Part shown: positions 38,592-49,639 of the stretch, in pieces
How the letters are laid out: the number at the start of each line of letters is the position of its first letter
Numbering within the stretch: the first letter of the stretch is position 1
From: Polytrichum commune
Lineage: Eukaryota > Streptophyta > Polytrichopsida > Polytrichales > Polytrichaceae
DNA length: 64,000 nucleotides
Direction: 5' to 3'
NCBI GenBank assembly: GCA_950295325.1
Contig: OX485804.1
Coordinates: 56,854,001-56,918,000 of the forward strand
Program-made: the position numbers and the translations under genes
The notes under the pieces: model-generated
Database searches by the model: none
What the model was told of the DNA's origin: nothing
What the model saw: only the letters and a program-made list of their open reading frames with translations

Positions 38592-39678
38592 GGGCCAGTT
38601 TACACTATGGACCATGAAGTTGGACCATGGCTTTGCAAGGCAACTGATTGGCTGCTGAAGTTGTCCGGGGACAACTTCGGTTTACACTAAGAAAAAAATG
38701 TCAGAGGGACCATGAAGGTCGAGGTCCCCAAAATATGATTTTTAAGGCCTAATAAATGCACTGAATGGTCCAACGGGTTTTGCGATGAGAGAGGCAAGAG
38801 AGGTGGTCCAATAGGAAAAGGCAAGGGCCCATGGCAAAGAAATGCAATTTTAGTAACTTTTAATGAATCTATGCTCTATGTGCCTTAGTCATATCATAGC
38901 CCATGAGACATGCCATTACTACCTTGCCCTACCCCTTAAACCGGCTCCCACATGTTTCACCAAACAACGTGGGACATCTAAAACTCAAGAATTTGAGTGC
39001 AGATTTGTTGTTTGGGCTCTACCAACTGAAATGCTTGGAATTTGTGGGATTGTAATATACCGTTGGAAAGGTCTTGAAAATACCTTTCCAACGGAATATT
39101 ACAAGCCCCAAGAAAATGTAAAATTACAATTGAAAAACAAAAAAGAAACATTTCTAGTCGTTTAGTGACTATAGATCAGGGTGGTCAAAAGAACTTTTAT
39201 GGGAAATCTTCTAACACTAATCATCAAAGAATTGAACTTTAGTGTTGAGCAAGCTATGGTGGTAACAACATTAGATATAATCAAACACTAAATATCTTAT
39301 TTAGTGTAGTGACAGCACAAGGTACATGTCACATGTAAATTACAATGAACATGTACAAATTAAATCGCTCATTTTTTGGTAAAAATTATTGTGAGAAGAT
39401 TTGCAACCCACATCTTCGACACATTTAACAAGAAGTGAAGACAAGTGAAGCCCAAGAAAATACAAAAGAATGGTCAAACTGATTTTTTTTCAAAATTGCC
39501 CTTTTTGAGCATGTATTAAAAAAATCAACACCTTTAAATTTTGGTGTATGGTCATTCTTCTTGGTCCACACCTAGTGAGGGGCGCAAGTCTCTTAAAACT
39601 AATTTTTTATGAAGTCAGACCATTGACAAAGGCCATCTTCCATGGTCTGACTTCATGGTCCATAGTGTAAACCGGCCC
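38592..39678. mobile_element. Tourist-like MITE with GGACCATGAAGT ends
   Basis: Inverted ends of about 40 bp: GGGCCAGTTTACACTATGGA from the left and GGGCCGGTTTACACTATGGA from the right read inward. The match continues through CCATGAAGT and GACCATGG. Flanking triplets are TAA (38,589-38,591) and TGA (39,679-39,681), one base from a perfect TNA duplication. The element is 1,087 bp. The 100-codon frame at 38,863-39,165 inside it has no transposase-like motif, so the element looks non-autonomous. Confidence 0.85.
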
Positions 39679-39904
39679 TGAGAAAGAAAATGTTTTCTTG
39701 GCTCTCTGTAACTTTGTATCGTAACTCCAACTCTAAAATGAAATGATGGTATCCATGATTTGCAATTGCTAACAACATTGGATGAACACAATCGTGGATC
39801 TAATCTTACAACCAAAAATTCAGGTGGAGTTGGAAGTACCCATTGTATAGGGCCACATCCCTTACATGGTATTTTTATTTTTATTTTGGTTTTTTGGTTG
39901 GGTA
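39679..39904. other. Short gene-free spacer
   Basis: Nothing recognised. Confidence 0.4.
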
Positions 39905-40023
39905 TGAGATGACCTTAAATTACCGGGTGATAACGGAGAGGTACCCATTTCCAAATGGAGTGGTTGGTGGTTCGATCCCCGCTGTGAATTTTCTCTCTAC
40001 TTGACACAAAGAAGAAGAAGAAG

Positions 40024-40073
<50 letters not shown>
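39905..40073 (+). mobile_element. Possible tRNA-derived SINE head with (GAA)n(CA)n tail
   Basis: A good match to the internal RNA polymerase III B box, GGTTCGATCCC, lies at 39,969-39,979. About 40 bp upstream is GATAACGGAGAGG, only a weak A box. After roughly 30 bp the sequence ends in GAA and then CA repeats (40,009-40,072), the kind of simple tail SINEs carry. There is no cloverleaf, so it is not a tRNA gene. A chance B box next to a microsatellite remains possible. Confidence 0.4.
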
Positions 40074-40076
<3 letters not shown>

Positions 40077-40418
40077 ACATAAGTAGGAAGCCAAGTGCCC
40101 ACCCACCACAAGGTAAGCAGTAAACCTCATCCTACATCAAGAGGATTCTTGAGTAGGGTAGGGCCAACGAGCTCAAATTCATGTCGGATTTCTTGACATT
40201 GGTTGTTTATTTATGGTATTTTTTGTTTACTAATAAAACTAATAGCACTTTCACTTTGGTATCTTGTCCCCATAGAATGCTGCACCCAAAACGTTGTAGA
40301 TGGTATGCCTTTTGTATTGTAACATGTACCAAAGGGCACCCTTGATGAAGATAAAATTAATAGACTCATATATGCGCATGTGAGAACAAATTGAATTCAA
40401 TTGCTCAACTTGGAACAT
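40074..40418. other. Gene-free stretch
   Basis: Nothing clear. Faint similarity of this part, read in reverse, to 40,580-40,690 suggests the hairpin arms below once extended further. Confidence 0.35.
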
Positions 40419-40579
40419 AACATTATTCAAATACACACGCTAATTTTGTGGGATTGACATTATTCCACATAGTATTCCTAGACATTTTCCACATTCATAT
40501 TGAATGTGGGGAATATTCATGAATACTACGTGGAATAATGTTAGTCCCACATAATGAGCATGTGTATCCGACTAATGTT
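40419..40579. repeat. Ungapped 79-bp inverted repeat with 3-nt loop
   Basis: Left arm 40,419-40,497 and right arm 40,501-40,579 are inverted copies of equal length with no gap, separated only by TAT. About 64 of 79 positions pair; around 11 of the 15 differences are transitions, so many would be G:U pairs in RNA of one strand. The best-matched blocks are ATTATTCCAC and the innermost CCACATTCA. Transcripts from either strand would fold into a long hairpin like a young MIRNA or a fold-back element. The right arm is continuous with a 63-codon plus frame (40,538-40,729), so it may be an inverted duplication of a former coding fragment. Confidence 0.9.
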
Positions 40580-41966
40580 ATGAAGAAAATCCCCGAGGAG
40601 AATAAGATTATCAAGCTCGTAATCATGTCATTGGAATGTGGGTTCACATATGAGCTTGCGGCTCTAATCAAGGTGAAGCATTCCTCATTCACGCCAACCC
40701 TAGAGGCTAGTGTCGCTTCTTGTCAATGAAACACTAGTGTTTTTTGTTTTTTTGTTTTGTTTTTGTTTTTGTTTTTTCAAGTTTTCCGAATTTTTTCCAA
40801 ACATGATGGGTGGTCACTTAGTAATGGGTGAATGTTCATCGTCTACTAAGGTGGATGTTAAATTAGGGAAGGAAGAGTGATAATGTTGATTACTGTTGTG
40901 AATCATGGGAATTAACATTTAAGAGCTAAAATAACCCCTACATTGTCAATGACCCCAAATTAATTTAGAGAGCTTATGTTCAAATGAATCAGCCACCAGC
41001 CTATACGTTGTTTTGGTTTGTTTTGGTTTGTTATTTGGTTTGTTATTAACTCCTTAGTAAGTGTTAGGAAATTAAACCACTTAAGGTAGTAATGCCCAAT
41101 TCGAACATAGCAATAACATGGACACCTATATTAAGTGGTGTGTGGTTAGGTGTAAATTCAAGAATGGACATAAAAAAGTCCCTATGTTTAAAGAGATTGG
41201 ACTACATGCTCAAAATATGTTAACCATTTGTGAGGCCAAACCCACCACCCTTAAGCGTCCTAGTCCGGGTGGTGGTTTTGAGAATCACATGTGTCATACC
41301 AAAACTCGCGGTAACATGGAATGTAACTCCCATCTCAATGAACTCCCAACTTACTTAGAATCATGATGTTTTTATTGATGTTAGCCTCTTGAATAGGTAG
41401 AGCATTGGCCTTCTCAAGGGTCCACCCCGCGGCCTTGGCTACACATGCCCTTAGTGATATCCCTCTTAAGATCTTGACATTAGCCAAGACCTTCTCATTA
41501 GTGATCTTAGCCTCCGTGAGGCTATGGCTTGTTGACTCCATGTGACAATTAAATTTCTAATACCTTAATCCGCAATCGTCACCCAAGGCCGTCCTCTTTG
41601 TGGAGAACCACACAACTCACCCTGGTGCTTTACATCAATTTTAGCACATCAATTCATTCCATGATAAGGATACAAGTGTTAAAAAACACTTCTCTCTCTT
41701 ATCACTATCTTAGCATTCCTCTATTGCAAGTCACTTCTAAATTCACTCACAAGTTCACTCCCTAACGTCAACAACCTCCAACTTAAGGGGTTCCTAATTG
41801 TAACTCCAATGCTAACCCCGCTAACTTCCTAAATTCTACCTAGCTACCCCCCTTAACTCATAACCCAGCTCCTACCTAAGCCCTAGTTCAAATGGCTCCC
41901 ACTCCTTATTGTGGTTGCTACCCAACAACCGGCTGCAGTGACCGGGACTGCTCAACCCCAGTCCGG
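40580..41966. other. Gene-free stretch
   Basis: A T/G-rich (GTTTT)n-like tract lies at about 40,739-40,779. A repeat D copy lies at about 41,115-41,240: GGACACCTATATTAAGTGG, GTGTGTGGTTAGGTGT, GGACATAAAAAAGTC, CTCAAAATATGTTAACCATT. No supported gene. Confidence 0.5.
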
Positions 41967-42146
41967 TGGCTGGCTAAGCCTTCAACCCAGTTGCAGTCTC
42001 GTCCAGGGGTTGGCTAAGCCTTCGGCCCAGCTGCCGTTTAGTCCAGGGGCTGGCTAAGCCTTCAATCCAGCTGCAGTCTCGTCCAGGGGTTGGCTAAGCC
42101 TTCGGCCCAGCTGCCGTTTTAGTCCAGGGGCTGGCTAAGCCTTGCA
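41967..42146. repeat. 40-bp minisatellite with alternating A/B units
   Basis: Units at 41,967-42,006 (A), 42,007-42,046 (B), 42,047-42,086 (A), 42,087-42,127 (B, one extra T) and 42,128-42,146 (A, partial). All share GG-TGGCTAAGCCTT and GTCCAG. A units have CAA-CCAG-TGCAGTCTC where B units have CGGCCCAGCTGCCGTTT. The A-B-A-B order makes an 80-bp higher-order unit. The units are direct, touch each other and have no spacers, so this is not a CRISPR array. Confidence 0.9.
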
Positions 42147-42720
42147 TGTGAATACTCAACTTAGCTAAACCACCATAAAACCATAAACACCATTCAAACT
42201 AAACTAAATCAAACTAGATTAAACTATAAGCCTAAACAACTAAGGACTAACAATCAAATGACTAACACTCCTTTGGGTATCACCCACAACCCACACACAC
42301 ACCTCTACACACAAGAGAGGGAAGGGGTGAGAGTGAAAAGACAAAGAGAGAGAGCATTGAGAGAGAGAGAGGAAGATTTTGAAGAAGAGAAGAAAAGGTA
42401 AAGAGAGGGAACTTAAGGAGAAGAGAGGATAAGGGAGGAAGAGGAGAGATAGGGCATCCAATCACAACCCCTTAACCTTCTCCCCCTTAGTAGGACCTCA
42501 TCCTCTCCGCTAACCCTTCAACCCCTAAACCAACAAGAACACGTTCTAATTCAAACAATTCAATCAAAGGCACTTCCCCTTGCCTCATCAACCACTACTC
42601 TTCTAATCAAAACACTCCCTAATGTCACTAAGCTTCTAATTCACCACACAAAATGGCTTAAGGCCTAAACATAAATCCACACCAAGCCTCACTCTTTTTA
42701 TACTTTTGATTGTTTCAATA
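42147..42720 (-). other. Leader-like CT-rich sequence (minus strand) of unknown origin
   Basis: Read on the minus strand, a TATAAAAAGAG near 42,700 is followed by about 250 bp of mixed sequence and then a strongly CT-rich tract (GA-rich on plus, about 42,310-42,450). This resembles the TATA plus pyrimidine-rich leader of a plant promoter or a retroelement terminal repeat. I found no coding sequence following it and no matching second terminal repeat. The frames here are low-complexity Leu/Ser/Phe. Confidence 0.35.
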
Positions 42721-45019
42721 ACACTCCAATTGCAATTCTAATTAAATTCTAAACATAAAACAAATACGAGCACTCATTTTGGGCTCATACCATTCTAGGC
42801 TCAACATGCAACATGATTGACGGGACCTACATGACCACTTAGTGAATTGGAGAATCTCCGACATCGATAATGAATTAGACATTCATACGAGCTATGAAAG
42901 TTATGAGGCAAATGGTATGAGCACCGTTTGGATTTGTTAATCATCTAATACTAATTGTGTGTTTCATATTGTACATGAACTGAGTGCAAAGAGAAAATAA
43001 AAATAAATAAATCCAAATAACAAATATATTCCAATACTAACTGACCCAACTTTGATCAATCAATTTTTTCGACACGGGTGTTCATCCTAACTTCACATGA
43101 ATTTGTATTGACTCCAACACAAGAGGGCATCCTACTTACTAAGATCATTTCGACTGACAATTGAATCATCTAACAAATAAGCTCATTAGGCTCACATGTT
43201 GACTATGAAAATAGGCATTAAACCCCTCTCCAATGCCTCAGCAGACACTCGGGAGCGGTGGCTAACATTGCATGTCAATGTAAATGCATTGACGTTACTT
43301 GTTAGAAATAAAATAAAATTATTGGACATGGTGGCCAACTGCGTGAGGCATGTGGAAATGTTGGTAACTTAAGTCTTGCCCCACACCCACATACGTCATG
43401 CAAGTGGTTGGCTTGTTGCAAATCCATGAGTAAAAAAAAAAACCCGTTGAAGTCATTCATACGACCTATCTTACCCTATGTGTGGGTCAAATTAGGAATG
43501 AATTAATTAGTTTGGTCAAAAGTGCCACACGTCAATTCGATAGGAAATGAATTCAAGCTTAGACTAGGTAGAGATACATGCTCGATCAAAGTACAATATT
43601 ATACAATGCAAGGTAGGTGGACATTTTCCAAAGTTTGAAAAAAATCGAAAGTTGACGGCGTCATGTGGGGCAAATGATGATGTGGGGATGGTCTTGGATA
43701 CTAATTCAGATGCACATTTGCAATGGACATGACGACATGGATCCAAATTAATACAATATATGGAATTTGTTTTCCCAACTTCTTTCTTTGTAAAGAGACC
43801 AACATCTAACTGCTTAGTAATGTTATGCACATGAGCAATGTAGACTGCACATAAAGAGTTGAGGCGGACCCAAAATAAGAGAGGGGTCGGCCTATGGCCC
43901 CATTTGGATTGTGCTTGGGGGCCACTTTGGCAATCTTGGACTCCAAAGCAAAATTTGGAGGTAAATATGCCAAAGTTGAGAGGCTAAAGCTTGTCCTTGA
44001 TTCCGTCTTGGAGCATGACTTGGGGTACACAAAATGGTGTTTTCTCGGATGGCCCATGCATTTGGAGTATTATTCAAAAATCTTCTTTGGAACATGTCCT
44101 ATGCTTGGCCTTATTGGAGAAGAACTAAATGCCAATGCAACATGCCTTTTTGAGTCATAGGTTAGTTGTGTTTACTGTGCATTGGATGCTCCTTCTTTGG
44201 GTTCTCAATTTAGAGTTTTAAACACTAAGTTAGTTCCAATTCGTGTGGGTTAGGGTAAGTGTGCCTAATATGCTTACTTATCTTAACTAGACACCTACTA
44301 TTTGCGTGGTGTGTGGTTAGGTGTGGATTTAAGAATGAGTAGAGAGTATACTTGTTTGAAAAATATTGAAAGATGTTAGCTATTATAGGGCAAATGTATG
44401 CCCATAATTTTTTTGAGGTCGTTCCCTTATAATTTGAATGGATATAGGAGAGAAAAAGGTTATTAATTGGGGGATAAATATAAAGGATCCTTGTACTACA
44501 GTAGTTGATGCGTTGCTAATGACACCCTACCAGTGGTTACAATTGGTTGAGACATAGATTTTTCTACACCTTATAATTGTAACATGTAATCTATGATCAC
44601 ATTTTTTATGTTCAAGAAGGTCATGAATGCACTCACAAGTAGTAAGGCACCCAAAAATGACATGCACATATAGACATGGGGGGAAAATACGTTTGTAAGT
44701 TACACAATATCATTGTTTTCATAGCCATGCTACCCTAAGGGTCTAGCCACACATGTCGGTCAAGGCTTTGTTAGAATAGGTAACCATTCAAATTAGTTAT
44801 GTTGTGCCCGCATTGCCCAATTCAGAGAGTTAGCTAACATACGACGTAGCTAACCTATGTGAGAGCTAATCTATCTCACAACCGCATCACTTAATTAAAA
44901 TTAATGTTCAAAAAAAGTTATCAAAAGAGAAGTGAGCTAACTTTTGGGACCTTGTTTTTGTGAAGAAATCTTAACTCATCCATATCCCTAATGCTAACTG
45001 GTTTTTTACAAATGACTAG
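42721..45019. other. Gene-free stretch with dispersed repeats
   Basis: About 42,828-43,030 is collinear with 53,380-53,600 (CAACATGATTG, GACCACTT, GAGC-ATGA-A-TTATGAGG, AATCATCT, TTGTGTGT). About 44,290-44,385 is a repeat D copy. An 88-codon plus frame at 43,894-44,160 is open but has no recognisable domain. A small hairpin GTCAATG/CATTGAC lies at 43,274-43,293. Confidence 0.45.
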
Positions 45020-45540
45020 CCCAAGTTTTTGACTTGAATGCTCAATCACGTGCCTTCACGGGGAGGTCACTCCATTGTCAAGTTGGACACCACGTGTGAA
45101 CAAAGTTTGTTGCCCCTATATTACATGCCATAGATAATGTAAAAATTTATGATATTTTTTCTACATGTACATAACCATTGATAGTATCTTTTGTACATAT
45201 TTTTGAAATTCTTAGTCATCTTCATTTATGTATTAGTTATTTTAGTTCAATTTTGCGTCATTCTAGTTAGAAACGGTATGTTCTATAAAAACAGCAAGTC
45301 ATCAAATTTAGTTATCATTTTTTACTATGTAATAGGTACCGTGTGTATCTACTCATGAATAAAAGTTGATAAAAGTTTGACCCATTTTGATGATGCTTTA
45401 TCTAAAAAGTAGGATTTTTTACATGTAAAGTGTTTGCACATGGTTGTTCAACTTTACAATGGAGTGATCTCCCCGTGCGTGCCTTTGAATTGGATCTTCT
45501 TGAGATGTCTAGTTTGCAAGCCAAACTTGCCTTGAAGGTT
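45020..45540. repeat. Fold-back element, about 60-90 bp arms
   Basis: The left arm (about 45,041-45,115; CGTGCCTTCACGGGGAGGTC, then ACTCCATTGT, AAGTTGGACA) is inverted at about 45,430-45,495 (read inward: GGCACGCACGGGGAGATC, then ACTCCATTGT, AAGTTGAACA). Weaker pairing continues outward to near 45,025 and 45,540 (AAGTTT-TGACTTG against AAGTTTGGCTTG). The spacer of about 315 bp is AT-rich and non-coding. The exact ends and target duplication are not clear. Confidence 0.7.
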
Positions 45541-45892
45541 GTAATATTGTAGAGCCTAATATGTTCTCCGCATGTACATGTACTTAGGATTTTTGCAAGT
45601 TAGCTCCTGAAACATTTATTATGTATATGTATTAGTTTGACATGTAAGTGTAAATAAAAACCGAGTTAATCTACATAGGGTCACTTTTGACAAGACGAAT
45701 TGAAAATGATAAAGTGTAAATCAATTGTGCATTTTCATGCTTTGTAATCTTCAGTTTTTCTTGGAGAGTTGAGCAATAATCCAAAGTCAAAGACGTATCA
45801 CCGAATATGATTTGACTTGAGATATCACATGGATAGAAACCAAGAATTGTGGTTTAAATGAAAAAATTATACATTCTAACTTATAAAATTCT

Positions 45893-45930
<38 letters not shown>

Positions 45931-47117
45931 ATTATTCTTGATGATCCAAACTTAGCATGTGAAGAGTTCGTAACAAATGCACATGTCTTCAAGCAAGTTC
46001 ACGTATGTGTCTAGTTGAAACCTCCCTACGTGGATGTCTTGAGTGGGACGCTTGCATTGGCAACGAGTGATGTCGTTTTCTTGCATCCTTGTGTTAGTAG
46101 TTGGTTTGTGAGGGGTGTGTTTTTTTGCATCGCACACACAATTTCACAAAACTCATTATTTTGACGTCTCTCTTCCGATTGTTTGTGCTCCAGATGTTCA
46201 AGATTTTCTTTCCTCATAGAGTATCATATTGTGTCATGACAAGAAATACCTCACATTTCTTCAAACAAGATGCAAATTCATAGAAATGAGGGTAGTGTCT
46301 AAGAAATCGTTTTGCATATATACGATGATTCTTAAGACCCTAAGTTTGTTTAAACAAAAGTATCGTGTCATTAATAAGATCTATAATAAGTTTCCATATG
46401 ATGTTAGGATGCTCAGCCAAAAACTCGACATGGCTCATAAGGACCTCATGGTTTTGTTCCTCATGGCATGTACAAATGATGCCCTCCAAGATTGGACCCC
46501 ATAACCTTCAAGCTGCTAGAGCTATGGGACAAGAAGGTATGTTGATCCCACCATTGTCACATGTGATGTTGCTTGCATTTGGTTTCGTGAGTTTTTAATT
46601 TATCCATGTCCATGTTGTTGGAGAGATGATTCCTTCGTAGAAGATAGGTGTCGAACACTTGGGACATGGAGACGTAATGAGAGCATAACACCTCCAATGC
46701 CTCAAGATCATGAGTTATATGCATGGCAAAGAAGATGAATGCCATGTGGAAGCTGGAGTGCAGTAGTTGCAATGACAACACGAGCAAGGCGACACAAACA
46801 TTCAAGTGCTTGTGGGCAATATCAAATACGAATGGAAGCACACACAACACCCTACCCAACACATCCACAACCTTCGATCGACAACGAGTAACGTGAGGAA
46901 TCCAGATGCCATAACACAAACCCTAGTGGTGCAAATTCAAACCAAGAGGAGACCCATGCATAGAATGGCAAGGAACTTTACATTACTCACATGCATACTA
47001 GATTCACAATAGTTTTTTCATCATTTCTCTTAGTATGATCAACCTCTTTACTATCTAACCTAACTATCTACTTGCTTCCCCTTCAAATCTTAGCCATGCT
47101 TCATCAACCACATGTAG
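45541..47117. other. Gene-free stretch
   Basis: A (TA)n(CA)n microsatellite lies at about 45,893-45,930. Several overlapping frames of 60-120 codons lie at 45,950-46,920 on both strands, but none has a recognisable domain. Confidence 0.45.
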
Positions 47118-47900
47118 ATGCCGAAGTCTACCCCATCTCCCCTCCAACACCACCCACAACAACTAGACTCCTACACGCTCCACACCATGGCAAGATTAAA
47201 TAGATGCACCTTATCAAGACCCTGGCCAACAAACCAACATTTAGAAAACACCAAACAATATATATCTCCTTTCTGCAACCTTTGCACATCCCAACAAAAT
47301 GACACATGTCTCCACCTACTCTCCTACTTCACAAATACACAAATAAAGAACCTAAGAACAAACTAACACGTCAAAGCAGTACATGCTCCTAGTAAAAACA
47401 ATGTTAACCCACCCCACCACACAAAGTTTTACCCTCAAAAGCGCTCGCAACACCAATGACAAAGCAATACAAAACACCATCCCCTCATGGCTACTCCCAT
47501 GCATGTGCTATCTATCCAAATGCAAATACCCTACCCACAACTCAACCCCCATTATTACCCAATCCAGATTATGAAATACAACTCATTGAATTTACTTATT
47601 GCATTGATAGATTTCCTATAGAGGCCACTACCCCTAAAATGAACAAATATGCAATCCTCCTTTCTCTCTTATCTCAACAAGGTTGGGAAGTACTACCACC
47701 TATCATTATCACAATAGGAATTAGAGGTACCATACACACTCCATCCATTGATCGTCTTCAAGAGCTGCACATCTCCACGCCCAAAATTCACAAGCTAATG
47801 GAGAAACCCTCACAAATCACAATTAAATACCTCATACACATTATCCTCAACAAAAGGAAACTTGAAAAGAAACAATTACCGGTCCCACTCAATTAACATG
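47118..47900 (+). pseudogene. Decayed non-LTR retrotransposon C-terminus (zinc-binding plus restriction-like endonuclease)
   Basis: Plus-strand reading across one stop near 47,365 and frame changes gives a C-x2-C-x(n)-H block (C-N-L-C-T-S-Q-Q-N-D-T-C-L-H, within 47,268-47,315), the pattern of the zinc-binding region after a retrotransposon reverse transcriptase. Next comes W-L-L-P-C, and then from about 47,570 Y-E-I-Q-L-I-E-F-T-Y, a P-K-M-N-K-Y block, I-I-I-T-I-G-I-R-G, and a basic end N-K-R-K-L-E-K-K-Q. A beta-strand D/E-x-T followed by K-x2-K-Y is the layout of the restriction-like (PD-(D/E)XK) endonuclease of R2/CRE-type elements; the upstream R-P-D is not visible. No reverse transcriptase could be read upstream. 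The copy is dead. The family assignment is inferred from motif order. Confidence 0.6.
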
Positions 47901-47944
47901 CATACCCACACCCTCCATTAAAACACGATACAAATACTATATGA

Positions 47945-48075
47945 CTAACACTAAGCCACGGTCCACAAATGAAAGTAGACACAAAGCCACCCATGTGCCC
48001 CCAATATCCACATGGCTATGGATAGGAGGTGGTGAACAAACATCGCATGTCCGTGTAAGTAAAAACACTTTCTTT
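47945..48075 (-). repeat. Inverted relative of the 15.5 kb repeat
   Basis: On the minus strand: GTGTTTTTACTTACACGGAC, then ATGCGATG, CCATGTGGATATTGGGGGC, corresponding to 15,485-15,600. It follows the retrotransposon fragment directly. Confidence 0.5.
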
Positions 48076-48719
48076 TCCTTTCTTTCACGACCAACAAAAC
48101 AATCGTCCACATCTTCCAAAGATTGGAATTTAGCATAATCAAAACAAATGTGACATCGTAAGACACAATCACCATTCTCGTGCATATCAATTGATAACAG
48201 GAAACATATTAAAATTTGATCAATATAATAATAATTGTATAGTCAAGGTTGAAAGTGATAGTTTTAGCACCCTCTACCTTTGACTATATTACCATTTATA
48301 TGTTTCAACCCACAATTTTTATGTTCGTTCCTAAAACATTAATTCCATATTCCTAGTTATCAACACGTGATAATGTGGCCTCAAAAATAGAGTGAGCACA
48401 TATGAGCATACATGTCATCCATCCAACATAAAACTTGAACCCTTTATAAGTTTATGGCCGATGATCTCAAATGACTTGGACTAGACGGATTCATGGTCTT
48501 CAAAAATAATCCCCTAGTCAAAAAACTGAAATTAATAATACGTGGGTTGCATTTTATTTCGTTTCTTTATGTTGAATAAACAAGAGGAACACTTACATGG
48601 GATAATTCCCTTTCTCCTTAAAAAATGGTGTGGGTCAAGAAAAGTTACATTGACCAAAATTATTGCAGTATGTCAATAATATAGTGGGCCATGGTAATAG
48701 TTGTGAAAGGTGTAACTTA
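48076..48719. other. Gene-free stretch
   Basis: At about 48,262-48,284, AGTTTTAGCACCCTCTACCTTT matches the right end of the 34.9 kb MITE, without a detectable left partner. No gene. Confidence 0.5.
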
Positions 48720-49411
48720 GGCCCACTTTATACTCAGGGCCAAATTGAGGGGTGAACTCTAAAAATTGGCCCAATAGGATCACTCAGGGTCATCAAATGC
48801 AGCCCAAGGGCTTTATTCTAGGGTTGTGCCAAACATTTACTCATCCTACATGGCATCCTGGCGACAAAAAGCTAGAGCCAAATCTTTGGGCTAGCTTGAA
48901 CAAATCCGGATGACGTTTTCCTCAGCATGGGTTGGATTGGACTCATCCGTTGAATAATGAGCATCTCTACCATCAATCCATGAAAAATAAATTTCTCTTC
49001 ACTAAAAGGACAATGAGACCTAAATCAGACCTCATCACTCTACAATGTGAAAGTAGGCCTCATCACTTTACAATTGGGTCCCAAGAAGTTGATAAAGTTG
49101 AGCCAGATTGAGGGCTTAATGCTGGAGAATTGGGCTGGCCCTCCATCTAGCCCAGTGTCCCGGGAGATTTTTGGACATAATCCTTTGAGATCCTAGTGAT
49201 TCCAACACAAACTGGTCGCATGTTGACATCTTTCGGTTCTTCTTCATCAAATTGAGCATTATTCTGTACATACCTTACCTCTAAAATGGATTGGTAATTT
49301 TCCTAAAGTCTTGAATCTGAAGAATTATTTCTCAAACTCAACCGGTTTATCTGTAACTAGTTTCTCCTTGTTTCATTGATCCGGCCCCAGGCTGTGTATA
49401 AAGTCACCCTT
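48720..49411. mobile_element. Tourist-like MITE upstream of VPS55
   Basis: The left end GGCCCACTTTATAC follows TTA (48,717-48,719). The right end GTATAAAGTCACCC is followed by TTTTA, so an imperfect TTA duplication is likely. It is the same family as the 18.8 kb element but about 690 bp, lacking the 142-bp array. It shares GGGCTTTAT, the GATTGAGGGCTTAAT block, and GGCCCCAGGC near the right end. Its right end lies about 27 bp before the presumed TATA box of VPS55. Confidence 0.75.
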
Positions 49412-49639
49412 TTAATTGTTAATGTTTAAGAGCATTTTATAAGACACTTGCTGCTCTGGGCTCCCGCAGACGGCCACGTAGGTCGGAATGGTAATAAGTG
49501 CAGACGTGGACAAACGAACGAGAGTCCGAACCCGACGAACGGAGACGACGAAACAGCTGCACAGAAAACAGGGGTGGCAAGAAACACAAGCCCAGAAACA
49601 GAGGAGAAGAAGAAGAAGCCTCGCAGCCTCCGAGCAGCT
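49412..49639 (+). promoter_or_regulatory. VPS55 core promoter and 5' leader with upstream ORF
   Basis: TATAAG at 49,438-49,443 is a plausible TATA box, putting transcription start near 49,468. A CCACGT core lies at 49,474. The leader to the ATG is purine-rich. An upstream ATG at 49,488 opens a 53-codon frame that ends with TAA at 49,647-49,649, past the VPS55 start in another frame. The VPS55 frame itself is open upstream for 64 codons but contains no in-frame ATG. The start site is inferred, not measured. Confidence 0.5.

Noticed and set aside
38863-39165. 100-codon frame inside the 38.6 kb MITE as a transposase
   Set aside because: No D-D-E pattern or helix-turn-helix features; too short for a transposase.
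39929-39990. tRNA gene
   Set aside because: Only the T-loop/B-box-like segment is present; no acceptor or anticodon stems can be drawn.
41967-42146. CRISPR-like array
   Set aside because: Units are contiguous with no unique spacers; it is a minisatellite.
42240-42465. Leu/Ser/Phe-rich minus frames
   Set aside because: They are translations of a CT-rich tract without structure of a protein.
43894-44160. 88-codon plus frame starting M-A-P-F-G-L-C
   Set aside because: Open but short, no recognisable family, and overlapped by similar-length frames on the other strand.
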